A DNA stretch of 64,000 nt, taken from contig CAMGYJ010000002.1 in NCBI GenBank assembly GCA_946122785.1, forward strand, positions 62,521,703 to 62,585,702. Direction: 5' to 3'. Position numbers and translations under genes: made by a program. The notes beneath the pieces are model-generated. The model made no database searches and was not told where the DNA came from. It was given only the letters and a program-made list of their open reading frames with translations. Below are positions 46,585-58,339 of the stretch, piece by piece. The stretch's first letter is position 1. Each line of letters starts with the position of its first letter. The stretch is from Linum tenue. Its lineage: Eukaryota; Streptophyta; Magnoliopsida; Malpighiales; Linaceae.

Positions 46585-47215
46585 CAGGTTTCACAGGTCG
46601 CATTACGTAAGATACAATAGACATTACGTATTGGTTACGTAACATATGGTAATCTTACGTGACAGTTGTAAAAGATCATTACGGAAGCCTTACGTAATAG
46701 AATGTGTCTTTACGTAATGAGTATTAACCTCGCGTTACGTAAAATGTTAAGTCATTACGGAAGCCTTACGTAACGTTACTGATTTAACTGTTACGTAAGA
46801 AATAGCTGTCGTTACGTAACATTTACGTAATGGAAGGTCTTTTTACGTAATGAGTATTAACCTCACGTTACATAAAGTGTTAAGTCATTACGAAAGTCTT
46901 ACGTAACGCTTCCGATTTAATTGTTACGTAAGAAATAACTATCATTTCGTAACCTTTACGTAATGAATGTGTATTTTACGTAACAGTTGTAAAATGTCAT
47001 TATGGAAGTCTTACGTAATGGAAGGTCTCTTTACGTAATGAGTATTAATGTCGTGTTACGTAAAGAGCTAAGTCATTACGGAAGCTTTACATAACGCTTC
47101 CGATTTCACTGTTACGTAAGAAATAACTATCATTCTGTAACCTTTACGTAATGAGTATTAACCTCACGTTACGTAAAGTGCTAAGTTATTACGGAAGTCT
47201 TACGTAACGCTTCTA
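46585..47215. repeat. TTACGTAA palindrome array
   Basis: About 21 exact TTACGTAA octamers by eye in 630 bp, plus near matches. Larger units starting TTTACGTAATGAGTATTAA lie near 46709, 46842, 47030 and 47163. The spacing is about 133 bp, with one interval longer by about 55 bp. Blocks such as TCATTACGGAAG and GTTACGTAAGAAATA recur in order. Confidence 0.93.
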
Positions 47216-47314
47216 ATTAAAATAAGGAAATGATAAAATAAGAAAAGGAAATAAATGTGAAAAAGGAAAGGAAAAAACAAAGAAAGGTAAGTTAAGTGGG
47301 TGGTGACCGGCAAC

Positions 47315-47995
47315 TAGGGATGGCAATGGGTCGGGTTGGGGCGGGTTTTGTGAAACCCAAACCCATGGGTTTATCCGTCAAAAAAATCCGGGGTAAAACC
47401 CGTTGGGTTTGAAAAACTCAAACCCAACCCAACCCGCTGGGTATCCGCGGGTTCATGGGTACCCGTTGGTTTTTGTGATAAAAAATTTACAATAACAAAT
47501 TTCTTTCAAAATAAAAATTTAACATCAATTTTCTCATACAAATTATTCATACAAAAAACACCAATCTAGAACATACAAGCAAACCGCAAATGATCAATAC
47601 AAATTGTTCAAAATTAAAGATAAACATCTATAAACAACAAGATTAATTGAAATCTTCTTTCTCGTCAAATAAGTTTCTTCACTCTCCACTCAATAATATC
47701 AACTTCATTCTAAACAATTAGAAAGAACAAATTATACATGTCTCCACAAACATAAATAATATTAGTTGTTTAAAGAAGATATATTATTTAGAATATTAAA
47801 TATACCGGGAAAGTAATTATATGTGTGGGCGGGTACCCATGGGGCGGGTTTACCTAAACCCAAACCCAACCCGGTGAATAGTGTAGCGGGTTTAAACCCG
47901 AACCCGGCCCAAAAGCCGTCAACACGGGTTTTACCCGCGTTGACCGGGTTGGGTCGGGTGGGTACCCGTTGGTTCGGGTTTTGTTGCCATCCCTA
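47315..47995. mobile_element. Non-autonomous hAT element (681 bp)
   Basis: TIR TAGGGATGGCAA at the left and TTGCCATCCCTA at the right, with a perfect 8-bp duplication CCGGCAAC (47307-47314, 47996-48003). Subterminal AACCC/GGGTT repeats at both ends. Same family as the element at 19234 by its TIR. No transposase. Confidence 0.95.
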
Positions 47996-48003
47996 CCGGC
48001 AAC

Positions 48004-48382
48004 CCCCTATTGCCAATTATTTTTTTCTTATTTCTTATTTTTTATTTCTTTAATCAATGGTTTAAAATAAGTTTGATCGATTTTAACGGTTTAGATCTAT
48101 ACAAGTTACCTAACTTGAAATTATACCCAAGTTACTGTAGGAGGTCCCAAATTACATAAATAACAAATCACCCTAATACATTCATATATCTAATTGTCAA
48201 CGAGAATCTCCTGGATGAGCTTAGTAACGTATGATGCCAAATTACTCAATTCCAAATCAAATCCTCGACCACAAGGGAACGTTTGGATGAGGAAATTTAA
48301 TGCAAGGAATTTATGGGAGATTTGAGCCCAAATCTGTCATTTAAAAATCCAGGAATATTAAACAAGTTATTTGGTTAAATTT
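48004..48382. other. Spacer next to the second LINE
   Basis: AT-rich DNA without a gene. It contains the 3' target duplication of the LINE at its right edge. Confidence 0.45.
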
Positions 48383-48395
48383 CCGTATTTGTTTA

Positions 48396-51300
48396 TTTTA
48401 TTTTTTTTTTTTTGACAAAAGATAATCTTATATTAAAATAAGCAAACGATAGTTACATCCTGGACTCAAGCCAGGTCCGAAAATCAAACGACCGACTCAT
48501 AGCCGGGTACAATGCAAGGGCCTTTCTAGCCACCAAATGGGCTACCCTATTGTTCCGCCGACCTACAAATCGTAAAGAAAAACCAGGATGGGACTGAAAA
48601 TAATATCCTATTTCCTCCAGCACAGCCCCCACCGTGTTGTCCCGCACATCCGCCTTGTTGATTTTGTCAATGAGCACTTTAGCATCCCCTTCCAGCCTAA
48701 CCTCCGAAAAGCCCATCGCCAGACACCACACGATCGCCTCCCTGAGAACCAGCAACTCTACCACCTTAGGATCCTCCAGCAAAGGGAACTGAACCCCTCT
48801 TACCACAAGGACTTCCCTGGCAGGTGACAACAGCACCATCCCACCAGCGGAGTGAGAGCCACACCGTGTTGCCCCATCCCACATACAAACCATCCTATCG
48901 TCCCCCACAGGACTAGCAAGGAGTGATTCATTGGGTACAGTACTCGGCGAACGAGTTGGTCCCGACGAGAGACCCCCCCATTCCTCACACTGCTGATGGA
49001 GTTGACGCATCAAGGCCGGAATCCCAAACTGCTTGCCCTCAAAGACAACCCAGTTCCGAGACCGCCAAATGCGCCAAAGAACCGCCACCACCTTCAAGAA
49101 GAGCGCCGGGCTATCCACCAGGGCTAACATTCTTCTCAGAAACAACGGAAACGTATGCCTAGGCAATCCTTCACCAAGGTAATCCAGCCCCGAGTAGTCC
49201 CATAAGGCTCGAGCCACCGGACAATCCAGAAAAAGGTGCTCCATTGTCTCCTCTCGTTCCCAACATACTGGACATCTAGGATTAACAGCCACCTTCCTCT
49301 CCAAGAGAGCCTCTGTTGTTGGCAGCGCACGACTGAGGATTTGCCAAACAAAGACTTTCAATTTCGGCTGAATATCCGCATTCCACAGGCGAACCCAGCT
49401 AGGCTTATCCATCCAACCAACCACAGACTTCCATCCTCCCTCCCTTCTATCCACATCAACCGCCATATGATAAGCCGATTTGACAGAGAACATTCCATCA
49501 AGAGTACCATGCCAGATTAACCGGTCATCGACATCCCTCCGAGGCAAAGGGATAACTTTGATGGCCTGACAGGTCGGTGGATCAAACCACTGCTGCAATT
49601 TCGCATCACACCACTTTCCCTCACCCGGACACAAAACCTCCTCTACCCGCGGGTCCCCCCCATCTGGTAACACCTGGGGGTTATACCTAGGAGGGTCCCA
49701 ATGAAGACGGGGTATCCAGTTGGAATGGAGCAACGAGGCCGAACGACCATTGCCAATCTGCCATCGTAACCCTTTTTCTAGCAGTTGACGACCAAATAAA
49801 ATACTCTGCCACCCCCATGACGGGCGAGAACGCGCAGTCGCTTTCAGAAAAGTCCCCCTAGGGAAATACTTCCCCTTATACACCTGGGCCAACAAGGATT
49901 GAGGTTCCATGATGATGCGCCACCCAATCTTCGCTAAAAGGGCTTGGTTAAAGTGCTCGAACCGCCGAAACCCCATGCCCCCCTCCACCTTACTCCTACA
50001 CATATTCCTCCATGACACCCAGTGAATCTTAGATTGATCCTCCACAGCCCCCCACCAGAAGCGGGCCACATGTTTGTCCAATAAACGGCACAGGGATAAA
50101 GGCATCTTGAAACAGGACATGCCATGCAGCGGTAAAGCCAAAGCGATTGATTTAATCAATGTTTCTTTCGCCGCCCATGACAATGTCCTCTGTTTCCACC
50201 CCTGAAGCCGTTCCAGCAGTTTCTCCTCCAAGTACCGAAAGGTAGCCATTTTTGATTTTGCAATCAGCGTAGGCAAACCTAGGTACTTATCATGGACCCC
50301 TACCGCACCAACCCCCAATATAGCAGCCAAGAACTCCTGGTCAGGCACCGCGATATTCTTACTAAAGCAGACTGCCGATTTGGCCAGGTTAACTCGTTGA
50401 CCACTGAGATCCTCATACTCATTCAAGACCTCAATTAGGTTCTCACATTCCTGAAGCGTTCCACGCAGGAACAAATACGAATCGTCCGCAAAGAACAAAT
50501 GCGAGATCTTCGGGGCTCTCGGGGCCACCTTTACCCCATCCAACTTCTTTTCTGATATAGCCTTCTTTAAGAGGGCCGCAAAACCTTCTGTGCATAGCAC
50601 AAAAAGGAGAGGGGACAGAGGATCCCCCTGCCGAAGCCCTCTTGACGAAGAGAAAAACCCTGAAGGCGTACCATTCATAAGGACCGAGAAGGAAGCGGAA
50701 CGCAGACATTCATGAATCCACCCCCTCCAGACCGAATTGAAACCCATCTTATCTAAAACCGCAAGAAGAAAAGCCCATTCAACTCTATCATAGGCCTTTT
50801 CCATGTCAACCTTTAGAGCCATGTAGCCTTTCTTACCTCGCGTCTTTATCTTAAGATAATGCATCAGTTCATTCCCCAGGAGGATATTGTCAATTATCTG
50901 CCGTTCTCTGATGAACGCATTTTGGCCTTCTGAAATAATTTGGGGGAGGAGGCCAGCCAGTCTCTCAGCCATGATCTTAGTTATGATCTTATAGACAAAC
51001 TGGCAGAGGCTAATCGGGCGAAGTTGCTGCATCGTTTCAACGTTATCCACCTTCGTGATCAGCGTTAGCCAAGTATGGTTAAAACTACGCAGCAATCGAC
51101 CCGTTACAAAGAAGGAACAGACAGCCTCAATGACCGAATCCCCTACAACATCCCAGAAAGCTTTAAAGAACTTCCCGGTGAAACCATCCGAGCCAGGGGC
51201 CTGTTTCGAACCCATCGAGAAGACAGTCTTGCGAACCTCCTCTGGAAGAACCTCTGCAGTCAAGCTGGCATTCATCTCAGCCGTCACACTGCGGTTAATA

Positions 51301-51582
51301 GGAAGGGCAGCAACCCGCTCCCCCATATCCGGAATTTGGCACTCCGAGGAAAAGAGGCCCTGATAGAAATCAGTGGCAATGGCAGATTTACCAGTTTCCT
51401 CCGTGACCCAGCTCCCGCTTTCATCCCGAAGGCCAGCAACAAAGTTGCGTTTCCTGCGTACTCGCGTCACCGTATGGAAATAGGATGAATTTTTATCACC
51501 TTTTTTGAGCCATTGGACACGGGATTTCTGCTGCCAATACTCCTCCTCCGCTTCCCACTGTCGACTAAGTTCAGTCTCCAGA
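48396..51582 (-). mobile_element. 5'-truncated L1-like LINE (3.2 kb), young
   Basis: A 13-bp target duplication CCGTATTTGTTTA (48383-48395, 51583-51595) brackets the element. The A-tail is seen as a T run at about 48396-48413. It is truncated at the 5' side within ORF2, so ORF1 and the endonuclease are absent. The coding remainder is open from the truncation point to its stop, which suggests recent insertion. It differs in protein sequence from the LINE at 33.6-39.9 kb. Confidence 0.93.
48453..51582 (-). CDS. LINE ORF2 fragment: reverse transcriptase, zf-RVT, RNase H
   Basis: About 1040 codons without a stop. The frame also stays open by chance through the flanking host DNA to 51719. Reverse transcriptase motifs include ITKVDNVETMQQLRPISLCQ and LFFADDSYLFL (near 50.49 kb). 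The zf-RVT block reads LKVFVWQILSRALPTTEALL, then CPVCWEREETMEHLFLDC. An RNase H-like domain has WDGATRCGS, VLREAIVW, EGDAKVLID and RVAHLVARKAL. No endonuclease, so it could not move by itself. The start codon is lost with the 5' truncation. Confidence 0.9.
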
Positions 51583-51595
51583 CCGTATTTGTTTA

Positions 51596-51928
51596 GACAT
51601 GAGAGATTTGAAGCTAAATTGTGCAAAGCCCAAATTACCATCACCTTCTTCCTCCCCATCCTTATTCGAACCCTTCTTTCTTCGGACAAATCTGAAATCC
51701 CACACAACGGAAAACCCAAAAAACGGCCAGCATCATCGCATATGGCGTCGGGAGAGGGTCAAAGGCCACCCACCACCATCATGTGTGTCATTCTAGTTAT
51801 GAATGAGGTATGAAAAACATAACATTTCTTCAATAAATAAATAAAAACATAACATTTCAGGTATCATAAAATGAAAGAGATTAATGGCACGGTAGGTCCA
51901 ATAACCGACTCCAGAAATCCTAGCAGCA
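51596..51928. other. Short host segment between LINE and copia element
   Basis: It has a small plus-strand open frame (51599-51796) of uncertain meaning and no recognised domain. Confidence 0.4.
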
Positions 51929-51933
51929 ACCTG

Positions 51934-52207
51934 TGTAGAAAACGATAAAACGAAAACACACAACGCAGCGATTTACGTGGTTTCCTCGTTCGGTGTGAAC
52001 GAGACTACTCCACGAGGTAGGGAAAGCTCAAGCTTTCCCGGGGTTTAGGTTTTTATTCCTTTCACTCTTAGTCTCTGCGTTACATCAAGAGATGGGTTAT
52101 ATAACCAAGCCAAAACCCTTTACAGGAGAAACTAGGGTTGGCAAAAATGCAAGACACTCCTCACAATCACAACTCGGGACAAACAGGTCCTGTGAGCTGG
52201 TGTCTCG
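51934..52207 (-). repeat. 3' LTR of the copia element
   Basis: Starts TGTAGAAAACG (plus strand) and ends TGGTGTCTCG. The polypurine tract on the minus strand is seen as CTCCCCCTCAAGC at 52213-52225. The true outer base may be a few bases further (CAACA, to 52212), but the right LTR and the ACCTG duplication support 52207. Confidence 0.85.
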
Positions 52208-52219
52208 CAACACTCCCCC

Positions 52220-53671
52220 TCAAGCGGAGGCATATACATCGTGTAAGCCAAGCTTGGACGAGAGTACATGAAATTGCTCAAAACCAAGTCCTTTGGTAAA
52301 AACGTCGGCCACCTGGTCCTTGGTCGCAATCTTGACTGGGGATACCTCCTTCGATTTGACCCGCTCCCGGACGAAGTGACAATCCATTTCAACGTGTTTT
52401 GTCCGCTCATGGAAAACCGGGTTGGCTGCAATGTGTAAGGCAGCCTGATTATCGCAGTGCAACGGAGTAGGACCTCGAATCACGACCGTGAGATCTCGCA
52501 AAAGCCACCTGAGCCAGAGAAGCTCACTGACAGTATGCGCCCGGTATTCTGCCTCTGCAGAAGAACGGGCAACGACTGACTGCTTCTTCGTGCGCCAGGA
52601 AACGGGGCTGTTCTCGAGGGTGATGAAATATCCTGAGGTGGAATGCCGTGACTGACGACATCCTCCCCAGTCTGCATCGCAATAAGCAGTGAGTGTCAAA
52701 GAACCATCAGAAGGAAGCAACAAACCTTTTCCAGGAGCTCCTTTGAGGTAGCGGAGGACTCGGTGAGCTGCATCAACGTGGTCCTGTCGCGGGGAGTGAA
52801 CAGCCCTACTCAGAATGTTAACTGCATAAGTTATGTCGGGTCGTGTCACCGTAAGGTATAAAAGACGACCGACGAGGCGCCGAAAAGCAGAAGGGTCGGC
52901 GGCAGCAGGGCCTTCTAGAGAAGTAAGATTGTGGTTCTGTTCAATGGGAAATGAACATGGCTTCACTCCCTGCATGCCAGCATCCTTCAAGATATCCAGG
53001 ACGTACTTCCGTTGTGAAAGAACTAGACCAGTTGGCGACCGGGCTACTTCAATGCCAAGAAAATACTTCAGATCGCCCAAATCCTTGATACTGAACTGTT
53101 GATGGAGGAAGTCATTTACTTCCTGAATAACTGAGAGATCATCACCACCCAAAATCACATCGTCCACATAGATTAGTCCAAACACAAAACTCTTCCCTCG
53201 GCGGAAAGTGAACAATGAGTGGTCGGCCTTGGACTGGGTGAAACCAAAACGCAGTAGTGCTTCGGTGAATTTTAAGTACCAATTCCGTGAAGCTTGCTTG
53301 AGACCATACAACGACTTCTTAAGAAGACAGACACGTTGATCACCTGTTGCAGCAAATCCTTGAGGTACGCTCATATAGACTTCCTCGTCTAAATCCCCAT
53401 GCAAGAACGCATTGTTGACGTCCAATTGGTGCAAAAACCAACCACGATGAGCTGCAATAGTCAAGACACAGCGCACCATGACTAGTTTCACGACAGGTGC
53501 AAACGTGTCGTGGTAATCGACCCCTTCGACTTGAGTGAATCCCTTTGCAACGAGAAGAGCCTTGTACCGCTCGATTGAACCATCGGGTCTATACTTTATT
53601 TTAAAAACCCATTTGCATGCCACGACCTTCTTCCCTGGCGGTGCATGCTCCAAAACCCACGTGCCATTGCG
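52220..53671 (-). pseudogene. Copia reverse transcriptase and RNase H
   Basis: Open over 477 codons to the stop at 52220. It has VACKWVFKIKYRPDGS, LDVNNAFLHGDL, the catalytic YVDD in FGLIYVDDVILGG, DLKYFLGIEVARS, and RNase H motifs ITYAVNILSR, YCDADWGG and SSAEAEYRA. A single stop at about 53671 (after REIEAL) separates it from integrase in the same frame. Most of this domain is undamaged. Confidence 0.9.
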
Positions 53672-55466
53672 TTAGAGAGCTTCTATTTCCCTCTGCATGG
53701 CGTCCCGCCAGCACTTGTAGCGTACTGCTTCGCGGTATGACTTCGGCTCTGTAGTGGCATCCACTGAGGCAAGAAATGCACGGTGATTAGAAGATAAGCG
53801 GGAGTAATTAACTACCGCACACAAAGGATACTTAACAGAATCGACAGTGCAAGAGTGAGAGTGAGGTAACTTGACCTCGTAGTCATTCCGGTATCTGGTG
53901 GGAAGTGCTCGGGTTCGTGGGGGGTTGCGACGAGGAGCTTCGTCAATCGGATTGGCTTCCTCGAGTTGGGGTGCATCCGCATCATCCTCATGAATCGGGT
54001 CACCCTCACCGTGGTCCGAAACATCATCAACACCATCAGGGTGTTCCTCGTCGTCATCCACTGAACGGAGAGAAGCCGACTGCTCAACCTCCTCGACGTC
54101 GGAGTGCGAGGGCGATGAGCATTCAGGGGGAACTGCATCGGGAGTGTCAGGCCCATCGGCAGGCAGGACTGGCGGCGGCGATGCAGATTCCTCGGCTGGT
54201 TGGCGTGCCTGCTGCTCTGCAAAAGGGAACACGTTTTCAACAAAAAACACATCATGTGAGGTGTAGACTCGCCTCGTAGCTTGATCATACACACGGTATC
54301 CCTTTTGATTTGGCGGGTAACCAATGAACACACCAGCTCTCCCCCTTTCTTCGAACTTATCTAGATGAGAAGAAGTGTTCTTAGCATAAACTAAACAGCC
54401 CAGGACACGAAGATGACCGTATGCTGCCTTCCTGCCAAAAAACCGTTCAAAAGGCGTTTGAATCGAGAGTAGAGGAGAAGGCTGCCGATTTATCAGATAG
54501 GCTGCTGTTTGAACACAATTACCCAAAAATTTCAACGGCAGGTTCGCATGGAATCGCAAGGCGCGGGCCACTTCTAATAGGTGGCAATGCTTGGATGCGT
54601 CGAACAGGACGATTATACTGCCAAATTGCCTGCTGACAAAAAACCATGAGGGACCTCGAGGATTCAGATTTACTACGCAGGAGATAAACCCAAACACATC
54701 TGGTGTAATCATCAACGATAGTGAGGAAGTAATGAGAACCATCCAAAGAAGGAACCTTATAACCACCCCATATGTCAACGTGAATCAAATCAAATGGTTG
54801 AGTACTGCGTATAGAACTTAAAGGAAAAGGAGAACGTGATTGTTTCGCTCTCAAACAAGAAGGACAATGCTCGTGAGTCTGTCAGCGAGTACGAGGAAAT
54901 AAATGCAACATATTCAATTTTTCAGCGGAGAGATGCGCTAATCTGAAATGCCATAAGCCCTGCGACTTGTCCGTCCTTGCTGCATGAGCCATGGCGAACG
55001 TCACATCATCGAACAACTTCAGATAATAGAGCTCGTCCTTCTGCTTACCCATCCCAATCGGCATCCTGGAACGTAAGTCCTGGATAACACAGAAGTCCCG
55101 CTGAAAAATGAGTGCCAAGGGAAAATCCTTAGTGAGCTGACTCACGGATAACAAGTTGCATTTAAAATCCGGAACCAAGAGCACACGAGGGAGAACCATT
55201 CCATTAGAAAGACGAACAGAACCAACGTTGTGTACCGGGATACCAGTCCCATCCGGTATTTTGACACGCAGCCCTGAGTTCTGGATAAAATTTCCATGTG
55301 ATAGTATAGAGATATCCTGGGCAATGTGTTCATTGCAACCTGTATCTATTACCCAATCAGTAGAGCGAACAGAAATAGTACCTGCCGGTTGGCCGGGGTT
55401 ATCTTCCGAAGTAGAACGATCAGATGTAAAAAAAGACTTGAGCTGCTCGAATTGAGAAGGAGACAT
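53672..55466 (-). pseudogene. Copia protease and integrase, with core deletion
   Basis: The protease active site is DTGC (WVIDTGCNEHIA), followed by the pre-integrase region (LWHFRLAHLS). A stop lies at 54882-54884. The integrase starts FDLIHVDIWG, which keeps the first catalytic Asp. It then shifts frame and loses the DNG motif and the catalytic Glu region: the reading goes from SRQFGSIIVLFDASK directly to HLLEVARALRF, which normally follows the QQNGVVER motif. After that the C-terminal domain (FERFFGRKAAYGHLRVLGC) is open to 53672. The missing stretch is roughly 50 residues. Confidence 0.85.
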
Positions 55467-55496
55467 GCCAGGAATTGGGCTGGATGCAGACGCAAC

Positions 55497-56450
55497 CTAG
55501 GCAGCTTTGGGATCACGAGGTCGTCCCGAGCCTTTTCGCTTGTCGCCGCCCTTGGCGGATTTGCCAGATTTCCCGTCCGGTGGCCGCTCCGGCCAGCCGA
55601 TAATCTCATAACATCGCTCCATCACATGGCCCTGCTTACCACAATGAGAGCATTTGGGTTTCTCGCCATCACGAGGACGATCGGGCTGAACCGCAAAGGC
55701 GGCAGCCTCGGTGGAGGAACGGTGAGTGGCCGCGATGCGGCGCTGATGAGCATCTTGGGACACAAGCTGATAAGCTTCGGAAAGGGTAGGCATCATCTTG
55801 GTTGAGAGAACTTGCGTCTTGACGGTGGTGAAAGACTCGTCGAGTCCCATCAGAAAGTCGTAGAGACGGAAATTCACTTCTCGGGCTTGATTCTTCTTGT
55901 CCGCCCCACAGCTACAATTCCCTCAGGTGCACGAGTGGAGAGGTGCCATTGCTTGGAGCTCGTCCCATAGCGAGCGCAGTTGGGTGTAAAATGCAGACAC
56001 CGACAGCTTCTCTTGGGGAAGCTAAGCAATAGACTGCCGAACCTCATAGACGTGCGGAAAAATACTCTGCGCAAATCGTTCCTTCAAGTCGACCCACATG
56101 TCAAGGGCAGTCTTCGTGTGGCGCAATCCCCTGCGGATGTCTTTGTCAACAGCAGAGGTAATCCAGCCTTTCACCATCGCGTCGACACGGCGCCATGCAC
56201 GCTGGGTCTCGGGATGAGCAGGCTCCTTGATGGAGCCATCAATAAACCCTAGCTTGTTCTTTGCTAGGAGGGAGTTGGTCATGTCATGGACCCAATCAGC
56301 ATAATTGGAGTCATTTAGCAGCTCACCAACGTAGACTTGATTAGGGTTGTCTGATTGGCTGAGGAAAAACGGCGAGGAGAAGTCGACGTCGGGGCGGCCA
56401 CCTGAACTGCCGCCGGACTTCTCATCGAACTTGGTGTCGTCGTCCGACAT
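55497..56450 (-). pseudogene. Copia gag with nonsense codons
   Basis: The ATG at 56450 (MSDDDTKFDEKSGG) opens a gag of the copia type: LLNDSNYADWVHDM, DMWVDLKERFAQ. In-frame stops occur after RQSIA (56022-56024) and at a TGA near 55918. The same frame resumes with NFRLYDFLMGLDESF, a CCHC knuckle CSHCGKQGHVMERC and ends at TAG (55497-55499), after which the pol frame continues without a shift. Gag forms the virus-like particle. It cannot be made as one protein here. Confidence 0.85.
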
Positions 56451-56497
56451 ATTGAGCAGAGGGCAAGGAGAGGAAGGAGTTGTTGGACCTTTTCACA

Positions 56498-56509
56498 GCT
56501 CTGACACCA
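56498..56509 (-). other. Primer-binding site (initiator Met tRNA)
   Basis: TGGTGTCAGAGC on the minus strand directly after the LTR. It is one base away from the usual TGGTATCAGAGC used by plant copia elements. Confidence 0.9.
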
Positions 56510-56769
56510 TGTACAAAACGATAAAACGAAAACACACAACGCAGCAATTTACGTGGTTTCCTCGTTCGGTGTGAACGAGACTACTTCACGGGGTAGGGAA
56601 AGCTCAAGCTTTCCCGAGGTTTAGGTTTTTATTTCTCTGCGTTACATCAAGAGATGGGTTATATACCCAAGCCAAAACCCTTTACAGGAGAAACTAGGGT
56701 TGGCAAAAATGCAAGACACTCCTCACAATCACAACTCGGGACAAACAGGTGCTGTGAGCTGGTGTCTCG
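56510..56769 (-). repeat. 5' LTR of the copia element
   Basis: Matches the 3' LTR over its length apart from about seven substitutions and one deletion of about 14 bp. It is followed at 56498-56509 by the primer-binding site. Confidence 0.9.
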
Positions 56770-56774
56770 ACCTG

Positions 56775-57440
56775 CTCCGCCCCAAACCGTCATGTTCTTC
56801 ACCCATCATATTTCAATTTGTTTCAATATGTATTCGTATTTCCCCAGTTTGACTTTTCTTTATTCATATTTTCACCCTATGAAACTTTAAATAAGTTCAA
56901 GAGATTGAGTTAATCTTTCAACTAGTTAAACTTAATTACTCATTATATTATCACTATTTTCATTCTTAGAGTGTTTTTCATTCGTTTTATCGTAAAATAT
57001 ATAATTTTTTCGTTTATTTTTTTCAAATAACATATGTGAATGAGTCGACCCTTCCCACCGCGTGCCCGCCCAAGTATTACTTGACATGACCTGTGCTTGG
57101 TCTAGCGCGGGTATGAGTATTTAGATACGTGCCCCACCCCACCTGTTTGCCAGGACTAACGAAACCCTCCTTAATTTTCTAGTAATTGCCCCTTTGATCC
57201 TCTCACTTGATCTAATAGGTGATCCAAATCATCCTCTATTGCATTTACCTATAATCATTATTTTTTAAATTTAATTCATTAACTGGTGAAATCGATTACC
57301 ACTTATCAGTAACAAATGTAAATCATATATTAATTAATTTAATCAGATCTAATAGTTGATGTTTTAGAACAAGATACATAAAAAAATGAACCTACAAAAC
57401 TAGACTACAATTACTTTGGAGCATTGTTAGGACTTTACTA
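56775..57440. other. AT-rich spacer
   Basis: No gene or repeat could be supported. Confidence 0.4.
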
Positions 57441-57459
57441 CGATGACTTGTAAGTCACC

Positions 57460-58330
57460 ATTACTTGCACAAAAAGGTCGACCTCTTCATTGATATGGTC
57501 AACCTCTTTGGATAAAATGGTTGATTAGATGTACTATTTTCCATTTTGTGATGTTCAACCAACGATCGACCGCTGTATCATTGCCTTGTTATTGAAGAAC
57601 TTTGACTCCTATGACAAAGGTAAAAAAAGACAAGGGTCAATCATTGAAACAAACGGCCGATCGGTGGGACACCTTATCAGTATTTGAAAAGGTTTGCAAC
57701 AGTGAATTGAAAGTCCAACACGAGAAAGGTATTTGTAGTAGAATAGACTTTCTTATCATTCAAGCTGGCCTAATTTGAGCATAAGCGTCTATAAATGTGC
57801 ATATAAGTTATAACATTCAAATACTCGAACAATCATATTCTTTTAGGTTTATAGTTTAATGAAGAAGAAAATAGGTGCATGATTATGCAGTACTTGTATA
57901 TTGACAAGTCAACCACAGTAGCAAGTTGATCGACTTCTTTAGGGCGCACTATCGATAATGTTGGTTTAAGGTTTGCGTCCTAAATAGGTCGATCTCTACC
58001 TTGAGCGGTTGATCAGTCTCTTAGATCATATCTAATTTGCACAATTTAATTTGGTATTTTGATTTGCTTCTCAGAATATCAGGTCGAGCACTCTCCAAAT
58101 ATGGTCAACCTTTTTGGATAAAATGATCGACCTCTTCGCTGATATGGTCGACCACTTTGGAAAAAATTGTCTACCTCTTCACTGATGTGGTCAACCTTTT
58201 TGCTGGAATGATCGACTTTTCTGCTTTTTAGTCCCTCACAGACGATCGATCTATGTAGGTAAATGATCGACCGTAATTTTCCATTACAATGGACATGTTG
58301 GCGAAGTGATCGACTAACATTTCTGACTAA
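57460..58330. repeat. GGTCGACC/GATCGACC short-repeat region
   Basis: Variants of TGGTCGACCTCTTTG and GATCGACC recur through the region. They are densest at 58080-58330, with a spacing of about 22-40 bp. The segment around 57475-57530 (TATGGTCAACCTCTTTGGATAA) is repeated near 58100 in close form, broken here by context. No stable open frame. Confidence 0.6.
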
Positions 58331-58339
58331 CATTTCTTT

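Larger units (their letters stand above)
51934..56769 (-). mobile_element. Ty1/copia LTR retrotransposon, complete but inactivated
   Basis: Two LTRs (51934-52207 and 56510-56769) flank gag-pol on the minus strand. The target duplication is ACCTG (51929-51933, 56770-56774). The LTRs differ by about seven substitutions and one indel of about 14 bp, so the insertion is moderately young. The primer-binding site is complementary to initiator Met tRNA and the polypurine tract is present. Order gag, protease, integrase, RT, RNase H. Several stops and an internal integrase deletion make it defective. Confidence 0.95.

Noticed and set aside
46585..47215. CRISPR-like array
   Set aside because: The repeats are short palindromes within a longer tandem unit, spacers are not unique, there are no cas genes and the DNA is from a plant.
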